Shown: piece by piece, positions 25,053 through 33,016 of the stretch
Layout of the letters: each line of letters starts with the position of its first letter
How positions within the stretch are numbered: the first letter of the stretch is position 1
Source: RHLJ01 sp965222205
GTDB taxonomy: Bacteria; Bacteroidota; Rhodothermia; Balneolales; Balneolaceae
Length of the DNA: 64,000 bases
Direction of reading: 5' to 3'
NCBI GenBank assembly: GCA_965222205.1
Contig: OZ244932.1
Coordinates: 2,542,001-2,606,000, forward strand
Notes under the pieces: generated by a model
Database searches by the model: none
What the model saw: only the letters and a program-made list of their open reading frames with translations
What the model was told of the DNA's origin: nothing
Translations under genes and position numbers: made by a program

Positions 25053-25859
25053 TCATAAAGAATCCAACACCATCAAATACACCCAAGCTACGGGTGCAGC
25101 CAGAATAAGGGCATCGAAGCGATCGAAGAAACCGCCGTGACCGGGTAAAAGGCTGGATGAGTCTTTGACTCCGGCTTTGCGTTTGAGTTTGCTTTCCAGC
25201 AGGTCGCCGATCGGACCAAAGGTGCCTACCAGTATGGCTAATGGAATGAGTTGCAGCAGGGTGAGTGGAGATTCATAGGGAACGGCCTGCAGAAAAAGAT
25301 ACGCCGCTACAAAGCTTCCTATATAGCCTGAGAAAAACCCTTCCCAGGTTTTATTGGGGCTGATGCTTGGCGCTAATTTGTGTTTCCCAAAGGTCTTCCC
25401 ACCGAAGTACGCAAAGATGTCGCTTCCCCAAACCATAAAGACTACCGTCATGGTGAGCAGAAAGCCAGTTTCGTTATTTCCAAGATCAGAAATCATGATT
25501 AATGAAAGCATTCCAACCGGGGCGTATAATCCCGCAAAAAAAGTAGAGGTAAGCTCGGAAGTACTGAATTCGGAAGTGTTGAAGGTCTGAAGGGCCGCAA
25601 ATACTAAAAAGATCCCAATTCCTATTTCAAAACTGAAAGGAATTTCCTGGGAAAGCATCACCCAAAGTCCGATGGTATAGGGGAACAGCATATCAACAGG
25701 AGATTTTGCTGCATCCAGAATTTTAATCATCTCGTGAATGATAAAGTACCCAATCCCGATCATGAGCCCTTTAAAATACCAGTCACCCAGCCAAGCCAGG
25801 AAGATGAACAATGCCGCTGCCGGAACTGCAAAAGCTACCCGTTTCAGTAGATCGCTCAA
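25053..25859 (-). CDS. cdsA: phosphatidate cytidylyltransferase
   Basis: This 268-residue integral membrane enzyme makes CDP-diacylglycerol from phosphatidate and CTP, the branch point of phospholipid synthesis. It has seven to eight hydrophobic segments. The family signature lies in the C-terminal third: SKLKRKAGVKDSSSLLPGHG, continuing GFFDR, with the conserved K-R, K-D and H-G-G...D-R residues. SPNKTWEGFFSG lies upstream, as in CdsA proteins. The start is TTG at 25859, overlapping the stop of the DUF2007 gene by 4 bp, so translation is probably coupled. Its 3' end lies 41 bp from the right edge of the cassette array. Confidence 0.95.
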   Translation of the reverse strand: MSDLLKRVAFAVPAAALFIFLAWLGDWYFKGLMIGIGYFIIHEMIKILDAAKSPVDMLFPYTIGLWVMLSQEIPFSFEIGIGIFLVFAALQTFNTSEFSTSELTSTFFAGLYAPVGMLSLIMISDLGNNETGFLLTMTVVFMVWGSDIFAYFGGKTFGKHKLAPSISPNKTWEGFFSGYIGSFVAAYLFLQAVPYESPLTLLQLIPLAILVGTFGPIGDLLESKLKRKAGVKDSSSLLPGHGGFFDRFDALILAAPVAWVYLMVLDSL

Positions 25860-26143
25860 TTGTCCTCCCCTTCATCGGGATTGAATTCCTGATTCGAAGC
25901 TTCTAATTCCGCCAGAGCTTTTCGTGCTTTCTTTTCGAACTCAACCGGAACATAGAGATAAATAAGCGCCATCTCACCAATTACTAAGCTATAAGCAGAA
26001 TCTCTTTTTGAAAGAATATTTGAAGGGATCTTAAGATTCGAAAGATAGTTTTTGGCCATGTCTACTTCGTAATCGGTACTTCCTTCCAGCACACATACCC
26101 AGTTTTCAATATCGTTAGGCTTGGGATGATTAAACAAACTCAT
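25856..26143 (-). CDS. DUF2007-type small protein
   Basis: A 95-residue soluble protein resembling the DUF2007 'putative signal transducing protein' family, with the order WVCVLEGSTDYEVDMAKNYL, then an I-P-S-N segment, then LVIGEMALIYLYVP, and an acidic tail (NPDEGEDN). The family has a ferredoxin-like fold related to ACT/GlnB-like domains and no settled function. Overlaps of 4 bp on both sides (ATGA with the CPBP gene, TTGA with cdsA) show tight translational coupling. Confidence 0.75.
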   Translation of the reverse strand: MSLFNHPKPNDIENWVCVLEGSTDYEVDMAKNYLSNLKIPSNILSKRDSAYSLVIGEMALIYLYVPVEFEKKARKALAELEASNQEFNPDEGEDN

Positions 26144-27123
26144 ACATCAGGTTTCGTTTTCATTCTATGCATCAATAAAAGCAAACCTGTGGTAACAATC
26201 ACACTTAATACAATCATAAACCATGGCAATCCGATATCCGCAGAACTGGCTTGTTCTAAAAACTCGGGATTCATAGATCCGTAGACTACCTGACTTCCAT
26301 TATTGATAAAGTGCAGGATCATCGCCGGGATTAAACTATCTGAGATGTAGGTGACATAAGCCAGAATAAATCCTATAAAACTGAGTGGTAACAGATTTGA
26401 AGGTTGAAGGTGATAGGCTCCGAACATTATACTGGAAACAATGATAGCGGCCCAAATTCCCCAGCTTTTTTCCAGCGCTCTCATTATGTATCCGCGGAAC
26501 ATCACTTCTTCAAAAATGGCAGGCACTAAGGCGATATAGATCAATCCGTATATAACTGCATTATCGGTTTTAATAAAGCCGGTTATGATTTCGAGCATTT
26601 GATCCTGCAAATCCTGGAAAAAACTTAATCCCGGAAAAATACCCATTAACCATTCAAAAATATTCAGATTTAGCCATCCTAAGAGTCCAACTACTCCCCA
26701 GGAAGCAACCAGTAAAATAATTGAAAGAATAGTATTTGGAATGAGATTGGGAGCCGTTTTTAACCTTAAAAACTCGTGGTGTTTTCCTTTTACTGTGTGG
26801 GCTTTCGAAATCATGTACGAAGCTAATCCAATAATCAGAAACTGACCAATGGAATTGGCCTGAAGCTGAATGTTAACATTCTGAGTTAGCGCTTCGATAA
26901 TGACTTGAGGATCCGAGAAATTCTCAAGCGTAGGTATAATAAGAATTACAGAGATGATCCCTCCCAAAACCTGAAAAGCGATCAATCCAACAAACAACCA
27001 TCCAAAGGCTACTGCCCAATGGCTGAATCCATTTCTCTCGACCCAGGAAGGAAGAGGCGACGGTTCAAATTCTGTATAATTGAATTCTTGTGAAGTTTGA
27101 GCTGCCCTTTTTTCCTCTTCCAT
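26140..27123 (-). CDS. CPBP family intramembrane metalloprotease
   Basis: A 327-residue membrane protein of the CPBP (Abi/CAAX protease and bacteriocin-processing) family. It has about eight hydrophobic helices. The catalytic motifs are EEVMFRGYI (EExxxR, about residue 215), FGAYHLQPSN (F..xH) and HFINN near the C-terminal helix. Related proteins trim prenylated or signal-like peptides, or act as immunity proteins. The housekeeping operon context (cdsA, thioesterase, accA) suggests a general envelope role rather than immunity. ATG start at 27123. The gene's stop overlaps the next start. Confidence 0.88.
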   Translation of the reverse strand: MEEEKRAAQTSQEFNYTEFEPSPLPSWVERNGFSHWAVAFGWLFVGLIAFQVLGGIISVILIIPTLENFSDPQVIIEALTQNVNIQLQANSIGQFLIIGLASYMISKAHTVKGKHHEFLRLKTAPNLIPNTILSIILLVASWGVVGLLGWLNLNIFEWLMGIFPGLSFFQDLQDQMLEIITGFIKTDNAVIYGLIYIALVPAIFEEVMFRGYIMRALEKSWGIWAAIIVSSIMFGAYHLQPSNLLPLSFIGFILAYVTYISDSLIPAMILHFINNGSQVVYGSMNPEFLEQASSADIGLPWFMIVLSVIVTTGLLLLMHRMKTKPDV

Positions 27124-27143
27124 GTACTACTTTGATATGATAA

Positions 27144-27710
27144 TTACTCTTCGCTTGCGAAAACTTTTGCTCCAACTAACCCGGATATTGCATTAACAAC
27201 ACCCAAAATACCTGAATTAATCAAAACTCCCTGAATAGCTCCCCCTAAAGTTTGAGAACTTTCTAAACTTTCTACTATACCTGATAAAGTTTCGTCTCGT
27301 TGTTGTTGCGACATATCTATTGTATCCATTACATCTGTAATATTTGCAATCAGATTATCTATTAAAGCGGGATCAATTAAACCCCATAGTTGACCTACTA
27401 TTCCTGCTAAAACTGCCCCTACTACACCTGTAAGTAGCCCTATTAATACTCCTTTTCCAATTGGAAAAGTAAGGTTATAGGTTTTGGCATAGTGTCGGGT
27501 TGATATAAATCCACCAATTGAACCAAATAAGCAATTGATTACTACAAAACCACTTAGGAGAAATAACAATACTGGAGAAGGTTCTGCACCAGCGATATAG
27601 TATATTAGAAAAGTACCTATTATTGACGTTATCAGGGTAATTATTAGCGCCCCAATAAATACTGAAGTCCAATAACTTGGGTTTTCCATCTCCATATTCT
27701 CATGTTCCAT
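27144..27710 (-). CDS. small membrane protein, DUF4199-like
   Basis: 188 residues with about four hydrophobic segments: about 16-36, 48-70, 88-112 and a C-terminal Gly-rich one at 155-180. A hydrophilic helical loop (DNLIANITDVMDTIDMSQQQ) sits between helices three and four. The layout resembles DUF4199-type membrane proteins common in Bacteroidota, but the match is from memory and weak. It overlaps the end of the DUF2085 gene by 11 bp and lies 20 bp before the CPBP gene. Confidence 0.55.
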   Translation of the reverse strand: MEHENMEMENPSYWTSVFIGALIITLITSIIGTFLIYYIAGAEPSPVLLFLLSGFVVINCLFGSIGGFISTRHYAKTYNLTFPIGKGVLIGLLTGVVGAVLAGIVGQLWGLIDPALIDNLIANITDVMDTIDMSQQQRDETLSGIVESLESSQTLGGAIQGVLINSGILGVVNAISGLVGAKVFASEE

Positions 27711-28185
27711 AAGATTCCTCCGTTTTATCGATTTGTTTGAAAAATTCGTTGGTTAAATAAAGTGCCAGAATAACTCCAAATGAAGCTCCCAGCCAAAATC
27801 GGGAATGTAATGTGTTTGACCAAACTGAAAACTGATTAGCAATTACATCCACCAGATTAACCACGATTGATACCATTATTAGTTTCAATAGTAATGAATT
27901 TATTACATTAATAAACCGTGGAATTAAGGGCATTAAAAGCATTATTGAAGCAAATCCACCGTAAATACCGAGACATCGTGAGCACACCGCCATTGCTTGC
28001 CCGTTTATATAAAAAGATCTTTCGGGGTTTTGATGACATACCATATCAAATACTAAGTGTTGCCAACTGTATCCGCTTAAATCCGATTGGTTAAATAGCC
28101 CTGGTCCAAGCCCGATTAGAAGTAATCCTAAACTAGTAGCCAGAAGCGCAAAATAAATCCTTTGTTGTTGAGCCCTGACTTCCAC
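27700..28185 (-). CDS. DUF2085 membrane protein
   Basis: A 161-residue protein with an N-terminal helix, the diagnostic cysteine/histidine block MVCHQNPERSF...AVCSRCLGIYGGF (split here) at about 48-78, and two further helices. That block defines the DUF2085 family, thought to bind a metal or cofactor at the membrane face; no function is established. The start is GTG at 28185, 6 bp after the thioesterase stop. Confidence 0.8.
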   Translation of the reverse strand: MEVRAQQQRIYFALLATSLGLLLIGLGPGLFNQSDLSGYSWQHLVFDMVCHQNPERSFYINGQAMAVCSRCLGIYGGFASIMLLMPLIPRFINVINSLLLKLIMVSIVVNLVDVIANQFSVWSNTLHSRFWLGASFGVILALYLTNEFFKQIDKTEESYGT

Positions 28186-28191
28186 ACCCGA

Positions 28192-28629
28192 TCACTCCGA
28201 GATTTCTTTTTCAAACTGATCCAGAAAGTATTTTGGAGCCCTACATGGCCGGCGAGACCCCTCATCCATAAAACAAAGAGTTACTTTCCCAAGAACACAA
28301 AGCTGATCGCGATCTTTTGCAATCACTTTATAATAGGTTTGAAGACGAACTCCCGGTGTATCGAAAACCAGTACTTTAATAATGATTTCCTCGTCATAGA
28401 ATACCGGAGATTTATATTCCAACTCCGCGTTTATTACAGGGAGCATAATCCCATCATCTTCCATCTTGCGATAAGAGAGCCCGTAAGAACGTATCATTTC
28501 GGTCCGGGCTACTTCAAAGTATTCAAGGTAGCGACCATAATACACGTATCCCATTTTATCTGTTTCTCCATACCTGCTTCTGAGAATATGGTCAAACTCG
28601 ATGAGCGATTTTTTTGGGGGGAAATCCAC
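28192..28629 (-). CDS. acyl-CoA thioesterase, YbgC/4HBT hotdog family
   Basis: A 145-residue hotdog-fold thioesterase. The 4HBT signature Y..TD.MG..Y...Y..YFE.AR is present as RYGETDKMGYVYYGRYLEYF near residues 19-38, with the catalytic aspartate in ETDKMG. The family hydrolyses short- or medium-chain acyl-CoA, or acyl-ACP in some members. Its place directly after accA suggests a role in balancing acyl-CoA pools. The start is GTG at 28629, 4 bp after the accA stop codon. Confidence 0.88.
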   Translation of the reverse strand: MDFPPKKSLIEFDHILRSRYGETDKMGYVYYGRYLEYFEVARTEMIRSYGLSYRKMEDDGIMLPVINAELEYKSPVFYDEEIIIKVLVFDTPGVRLQTYYKVIAKDRDQLCVLGKVTLCFMDEGSRRPCRAPKYFLDQFEKEISE

Positions 28630-28633
28630 AGGA

Positions 28634-29587
28634 TTACGCTTTTTGGAATGCTCCCATTCCGGAATACTTCTCTATTCGTTGTTCAACTAATTTTTCGGGC
28701 TTTAGCTTTTTTAACCGTGTTAAACTTTGCTTGATTTGCTTCTTCACAGCAGCTGCTGCTTTCTGATAATCTCTGTGTGCACCACCAAGTGGCTCTGGTA
28801 TTACGCCATCAATCACTTTTAATTCCTGCAGATCGGTTGCAGTTAATTTTAATACTTCAGCTGCTTGTTCTTTGTAATCCCAGGTTTTCCAGAGAATAGA
28901 GGAACAAGACTCGGGAGATATCACAGAGTACCAGGTATTTTCCATCATATAAACCTCATTACCCATTCCAATACCAATCGCGCCTCCACTGGCTCCTTCA
29001 CCAATTACAATGGTTACAAATGGTACCTTTAGTAAGGCCATCATTTTGAGATTTTTGGCAATCGCTTCGGCCTGACCTCTTTCTTCTGCTTCAAGTCCCG
29101 GAAAAGCACCCGGTGTATCTAAAAGAGTAATAATAGGAACATTGAATTTTTCGGCGAGTTTCATCAATCGATACGCTTTTCGGTATCCCTCGGGATTAGC
29201 CATACCAAAATTCCGATACGTTCTTTTTACTGTATCACGCCCCTTCTGGTGCCCGATAATCATCACAGAAGCTCCATCAATAGTAGCCAAGCCACCTACA
29301 ATAGCTTTATCATCCGCATGATAGCGATCACCATGAAGTTCAATAAAGTTATCACAAATCAACTCGATATAATCCAGGGTATAAGGCCGATCGGGATGTC
29401 GGGCCAGTTGCACTCGTTGCCAGCGGGTAAGGTTTTTGAAGGTGCTTTCGCGAAGTGCATCTATTTTTTTCTTCAGGCTGGTAATTTCTTTATTCAACAC
29501 TCCATCACCTACAGAAGAAATACCTTCCAATTCTTCTATTTTCTTTTCTAAATCGGCGATTGGTTGTTCAAAATCTAAATACTGCAT
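28634..29587 (-). CDS. accA: acetyl-CoA carboxylase carboxyltransferase subunit alpha
   Basis: A 317-residue subunit that, with AccD, transfers CO2 from carboxybiotin to acetyl-CoA to give malonyl-CoA for fatty-acid synthesis. The N-terminal coiled-coil part (about 1-50) precedes the carboxyltransferase domain with ADDKAIVGGLATIDG, GHQKGRDTVKR, NFGMANPEGYRKA, TLLDTPGAFPG and the oxyanion-type GEGASGGAIGIGMG. Length and order match bacterial AccA. It is the first gene of the minus-strand run that ends with cdsA, giving a lipid-metabolism flavour to the operon. AccD is not in the window. Confidence 0.96.
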   Translation of the reverse strand: MQYLDFEQPIADLEKKIEELEGISSVGDGVLNKEITSLKKKIDALRESTFKNLTRWQRVQLARHPDRPYTLDYIELICDNFIELHGDRYHADDKAIVGGLATIDGASVMIIGHQKGRDTVKRTYRNFGMANPEGYRKAYRLMKLAEKFNVPIITLLDTPGAFPGLEAEERGQAEAIAKNLKMMALLKVPFVTIVIGEGASGGAIGIGMGNEVYMMENTWYSVISPESCSSILWKTWDYKEQAAEVLKLTATDLQELKVIDGVIPEPLGGAHRDYQKAAAAVKKQIKQSLTRLKKLKPEKLVEQRIEKYSGMGAFQKA

Positions 29588-29647
29588 AACTATTTTTTAA
29601 GTTCTTTGGTTGAATATACACAACTAAATTTGCAATGGGAGTACTTT

Positions 29648-30379
29648 CTAGAGTGCTCCAAACAGGCTTCTTATTTTTATAGCCCACACCCGCCACATAG
29701 CTTCCCGAACTATCTTCTTAGACATTTTTGATACTCCTTCCTCTCTTTCCCTGAAAATGATAGAAACTTCTTTCAACTTAAATCCTGCTTTCCAAGCACG
29801 AAAATGAAGCTCTATCTGAAAAGCATACCCATTTGATTTGATACGGTCCAGGGCAATGTTTTCAATCACACGACAGTGAATACATTTAAACCCGGCAGTA
29901 GTATCAAGCACGGGCAATCCTGTTATCGTACGTGCATAAATATTTGCGCTATAGGATAAAATCAGTCGACTTAGCGGCCAGTTGATGATACTGATTCCAT
30001 TTGCATACCGGGAGCCTATAGCGATGTCTGCATTCCCCTCCCGAACCTCTTTGATCAATTTGGGAACATCTTCAGGAGAGTGAGAGAAGTCAGCGTCCAT
30101 CTCGCATACATATTCGTAACCATTTTCGATAGCAAATTTGAACCCAGCCACATACGCGGTTCCTAAACCCAGTTTTCCGCTTCGTTCAATTAAGTGAATT
30201 CGATCGGGCAACTCTTTCTGATTCTTTTTTACTACCCCGGCTGTATCATCCGGAGAGCCATCGTCTACTACTAATAAGTCTACTTCCTCGTTAAGGGCAA
30301 GAAGTCGGTCAATCATCTTTTGGATATTGCCTGACTCGTTATAGGTAGGGATAATTACAAGCGCTTTGTCTTTTTTCAT
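29648..30379 (-). CDS. polyprenol phosphate mannosyl/glucosyltransferase (Dpm1-like GT2)
   Basis: A 243-residue GT2 enzyme of the dolichol/polyprenol-phosphate mannose synthase type, without C-terminal membrane helices. GT-A motifs are VIIPTYNESGNI at the N-terminus, LLVVDDGSPDDT, and the DxD-containing EMDADFSHSPED. Later come GSRY and the acceptor region SNGYAFQIEL. It would transfer a hexose from a nucleotide sugar to undecaprenyl phosphate for use in surface glycan or protein glycosylation. Its start overlaps the stop of the upstream sugar-phosphate transferase by 1 bp, so the two are translated together. Confidence 0.9.
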   Translation of the reverse strand: MKKDKALVIIPTYNESGNIQKMIDRLLALNEEVDLLVVDDGSPDDTAGVVKKNQKELPDRIHLIERSGKLGLGTAYVAGFKFAIENGYEYVCEMDADFSHSPEDVPKLIKEVREGNADIAIGSRYANGISIINWPLSRLILSYSANIYARTITGLPVLDTTAGFKCIHCRVIENIALDRIKSNGYAFQIELHFRAWKAGFKLKEVSIIFREREEGVSKMSKKIVREAMWRVWAIKIRSLFGAL

Positions 30380-31788
30380 TACTGTCCCTTTCCTTTTACC
30401 ATAGTAATTAAGGTGATGATCAGAATCTTTAAATCCATCTTTAGCGAAGTATTCTCTACGTAGAACAGATCGTATTTCGTTTTCTCTTTTACATCATCCA
30501 GGGAAGAATCATACTTCCACTTTACTTGTGCCCAACCTGTAATTCCGGGGCGAACTCTTAACCTTCTGGTATATAATGGAATCTGTACCTTAAACTGATC
30601 CACAAAGTGAGGGCGTTCTGGTCGTGGCCCTACCAGACTCATAGAACCACGCAGTACGTTCCAAAGCTGAGGAATCTCATCCAGTCTCATTTTGCGAAGC
30701 CAATACCCAACTTTGGTAACCCTTGGGTCATTTTTAGTAGCCCAGGTTGGGCCGGTTTCAGATTCTGCGCCAACTTGCATAGTCCTGAATTTATAAATAG
30801 TAAACGTTCGCCCTACTCTTCCAACTCTTTTCTGCTTGTAAATGATGGGGCCCGGAGAATCAAATCTGATGAGTAATGCTATGATACCCAGAAATGGTAA
30901 GGTGATTGTCAAAACAAGTAATGAGAACACGATATCTATCAATCGTTTTACCCCTTTTTCCCAAAGCGGCATTGGTTCAGGCGAAATTTCGATCAATGGC
31001 ATCCCAAAAATCTGATTGGTTTTGTTTAATCCACTTACTAATTGATAGAAATCAGGCAACAGCTTTAGCGTAACATCGGGGTGATCCACCTTTGAGATAA
31101 CATCGATTAAATCTTCTTTACGATCGGGCTCTACCGCAACCAACACATCCTGAATCTGACGGTCCTCAATGATCTCAGTGATATTCTCTAAATGCCCGAT
31201 TACTTCTTCTTCTGCAATCCCTGAATCCGGATCAACCAACTTGCCATTTACCTGGATATATCCGAGTACTTCCATCCCCAGCGTCTTATTTCGCATTAAG
31301 TCGTCGTAAGCAACTTTGGCATTATATCCGGTACCAATAATGATGGTTCTGTGAAGACCTCTTCCATGCTGGGCATACACGCGCTGAACCGTACGGATGA
31401 TGAATCGGTTTAGAGCAGTTATAGTGAATACAAACATCCAGTAAAAGAAAATGATACTTCGATCGGCCGTAAACGAAGCACTCTCGCCAAAGTCCCATAA
31501 AAAATAAAGTATGAGTGCTCCAATAATGGTGGATTTAAGGACTTTGAAAAACTCATCGAGCCGGGAAACTAAGTAGAGTTTTTTGTACAATCCTGAGACC
31601 ACAAAAACTATCACCCAGTAGGTACATATTATTACGCCACCGGTAACGAAATCAACTCCCAGGTGACGGAGATGCATGTTTATCGTTTCCGTGAAAAAAA
31701 GGTGGAAAATAAACCAACTAGCAAGGACTATTAAAAAATCCATGATGCTGGTAAATATTACTTCCCGATATCTTTTTAATTTACTCAA
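30379..31788 (-). CDS. undecaprenyl-phosphate glucose phosphotransferase (WcaJ-like)
   Basis: A 469-residue exopolysaccharide-type initiating transferase. There are four to five N-terminal membrane helices (to about 130), a CoA-binding/Rossmann-like domain (about 145-250, IIIGTGYNAKVAYDDL) and the C-terminal bacterial sugar transferase domain with KRLIDIVFSL, YKQKRVGRVGR, IYKFRTM, the catalytic-region LRGSMSLVGPRPERP, and GITGWAQVKWKYD. It links a sugar-1-phosphate to undecaprenyl phosphate to start lipid-linked glycan assembly. The start is TTG at 31788. All catalytic motifs are intact, unlike the fusion protein at 33017-35080. Confidence 0.92.
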   Translation of the reverse strand: MSKLKRYREVIFTSIMDFLIVLASWFIFHLFFTETINMHLRHLGVDFVTGGVIICTYWVIVFVVSGLYKKLYLVSRLDEFFKVLKSTIIGALILYFLWDFGESASFTADRSIIFFYWMFVFTITALNRFIIRTVQRVYAQHGRGLHRTIIIGTGYNAKVAYDDLMRNKTLGMEVLGYIQVNGKLVDPDSGIAEEEVIGHLENITEIIEDRQIQDVLVAVEPDRKEDLIDVISKVDHPDVTLKLLPDFYQLVSGLNKTNQIFGMPLIEISPEPMPLWEKGVKRLIDIVFSLLVLTITLPFLGIIALLIRFDSPGPIIYKQKRVGRVGRTFTIYKFRTMQVGAESETGPTWATKNDPRVTKVGYWLRKMRLDEIPQLWNVLRGSMSLVGPRPERPHFVDQFKVQIPLYTRRLRVRPGITGWAQVKWKYDSSLDDVKEKTKYDLFYVENTSLKMDLKILIITLITMVKGKGQ

Positions 31789-31855
31789 TTAAAAAATTCC
31801 GCCCGATTGATTAACTTAAACAGACTTGAAAATAAGCATTTTTAGGTACCCTGCA

Positions 31856-31863
31856 TAACTTTG
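31856..31863 (+). promoter_or_regulatory. possible TAnnTTTG promoter element for tgt
   Basis: TAACTTTG fits the Bacteroidetes -7 consensus and lies 20 bp before the tgt TTG start. No TTG at the right distance upstream supports it, so the call is weak. Confidence 0.35.
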
Positions 31864-31883
31864 TCACTACTAAATAAATAGGT

Positions 31884-33011
31884 TTGTACACTCATTTATC
31901 GTCCTGTTCTACTACTAAAGCCCGACTTGGAAAATTAACTACTGATCATGGAGAAATTGAAACTCCCATTTTCATGCCTGTTGGTACCCTGGGGACAGTA
32001 AAGGCAGTCTCTCAGGATCAACTTCTGGAGCAAATAAAAGCTCAGATTATTCTTGGGAACACCTATCACCTCTACCTTCGTCCCGGGTGTGATATCATTT
32101 CAAAAGCAGGCGGCTTGCATGAATTTATAAAATGGAATAAGCCGATTTTAACCGACTCAGGCGGATACCAGATTTTTTCACTTTCGGATAACCGAAAACT
32201 AGAAGAAGAAGGTGCTTTTTTTAAAAGTCACATCGATGGTTCAAAACACCTTTTCACCCCTGAAAATGTAGTAGAAACTCAACGGATATTAGGCTCTGAT
32301 ATCATGATGCTTCTGGATGAATGCCCACCCTACCCAAGTAGCTATGACTATGCAAAAAATTCGATGGAGCTTACTCACCGCTGGGCAAAGCGCGGGAGAA
32401 AGCATTTTCTGGAAACCAGCCCCCATTATGATCACAAGCAATTTCAATTCGGAATAGTACAAGGAGGCACGTACAAAGACTTAAGAATTGAATCTTCAAA
32501 ATTTATGGCCGATCAGGATTTTGAAGGCATTGCAATTGGTGGGCTTAGTGTGGGAGAGCCGATTCCTTTGATGTATGAAATGACGGATCTGAATACCGAT
32601 TACCTTCCAAAAGAAAAGGCTCGTTATTTAATGGGAGTGGGTACACCGGAAAACCTGATTGAGTCTGTGGCGCGTGGAATTGATATGTTCGATTGTGTGA
32701 TGCCAACCCGAAATGCCAGAAATGGAATGATATTTACCCGCTACGGGAAGGTGAATCTCCGAAACGCCAAGTGGAAATATCATCACGATTATCTGGATAA
32801 AGATTTTTCGAGTGATTTGTGCAGTAAGTATTCGATGGCTTATATCCATCACCTTATTAAAGCTAATGAGATATTTGGCTTGGTTTTGGCGTCGATCCAT
32901 AACCTTACTTTCTATCTTTGGTTGATGGAAGAGATAAGAACACATATCAAAAATGATACCTTTGGAGAATGGTATCCGAAAATGGCTAAACAAGTAGAGG
33001 TTCGACTTTAA
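31884..33011 (+). CDS. tgt: queuine/preQ1 tRNA-ribosyltransferase
   Basis: A 375-residue enzyme that exchanges guanine 34 of GUN-anticodon tRNAs for preQ1. Motifs: PIFMPVGTLGTVKA, LTDSGGYQIFSL (general-base Asp), GIVQGGTYKDLR, GGLSVGEP and the nucleophile region DCVMPTRNARNG. The zinc site is altered: where other families show C-x-C-x2-C before YSRAYLHHL, this protein has FSSDLCSKYSMAYIHHL, keeping one cysteine and the histidines. The only available start is TTG at 31884, because an in-frame TAA lies three codons upstream. The N-terminus is therefore short. It lies alone on the plus strand between minus-strand glycan genes. Confidence 0.93.
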   Translation: MYTHLSSCSTTKARLGKLTTDHGEIETPIFMPVGTLGTVKAVSQDQLLEQIKAQIILGNTYHLYLRPGCDIISKAGGLHEFIKWNKPILTDSGGYQIFSLSDNRKLEEEGAFFKSHIDGSKHLFTPENVVETQRILGSDIMMLLDECPPYPSSYDYAKNSMELTHRWAKRGRKHFLETSPHYDHKQFQFGIVQGGTYKDLRIESSKFMADQDFEGIAIGGLSVGEPIPLMYEMTDLNTDYLPKEKARYLMGVGTPENLIESVARGIDMFDCVMPTRNARNGMIFTRYGKVNLRNAKWKYHHDYLDKDFSSDLCSKYSMAYIHHLIKANEIFGLVLASIHNLTFYLWLMEEIRTHIKNDTFGEWYPKMAKQVEVRL

Positions 33012-33016
33012 AACCT

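Noticed and set aside
25012..25060. A third cassette after attC site 2, since GTTGGAG could start one
   Set aside because: The next CTCCAAC-like match (ATCCAAC near 25060) lies inside the cdsA coding end, with no folded arms following, so the array ends at 25011.
28162..28734. 190-codon open frame antisense to the thioesterase gene
   Set aside because: The opposite strand carries an intact 4HBT gene and the accA end with clear motifs; the + frame has no recognisable protein features.
31789..31883. Longer N-terminus for tgt upstream of the TTG start
   Set aside because: An in-frame TAA at 31875-31877 blocks any upstream start.
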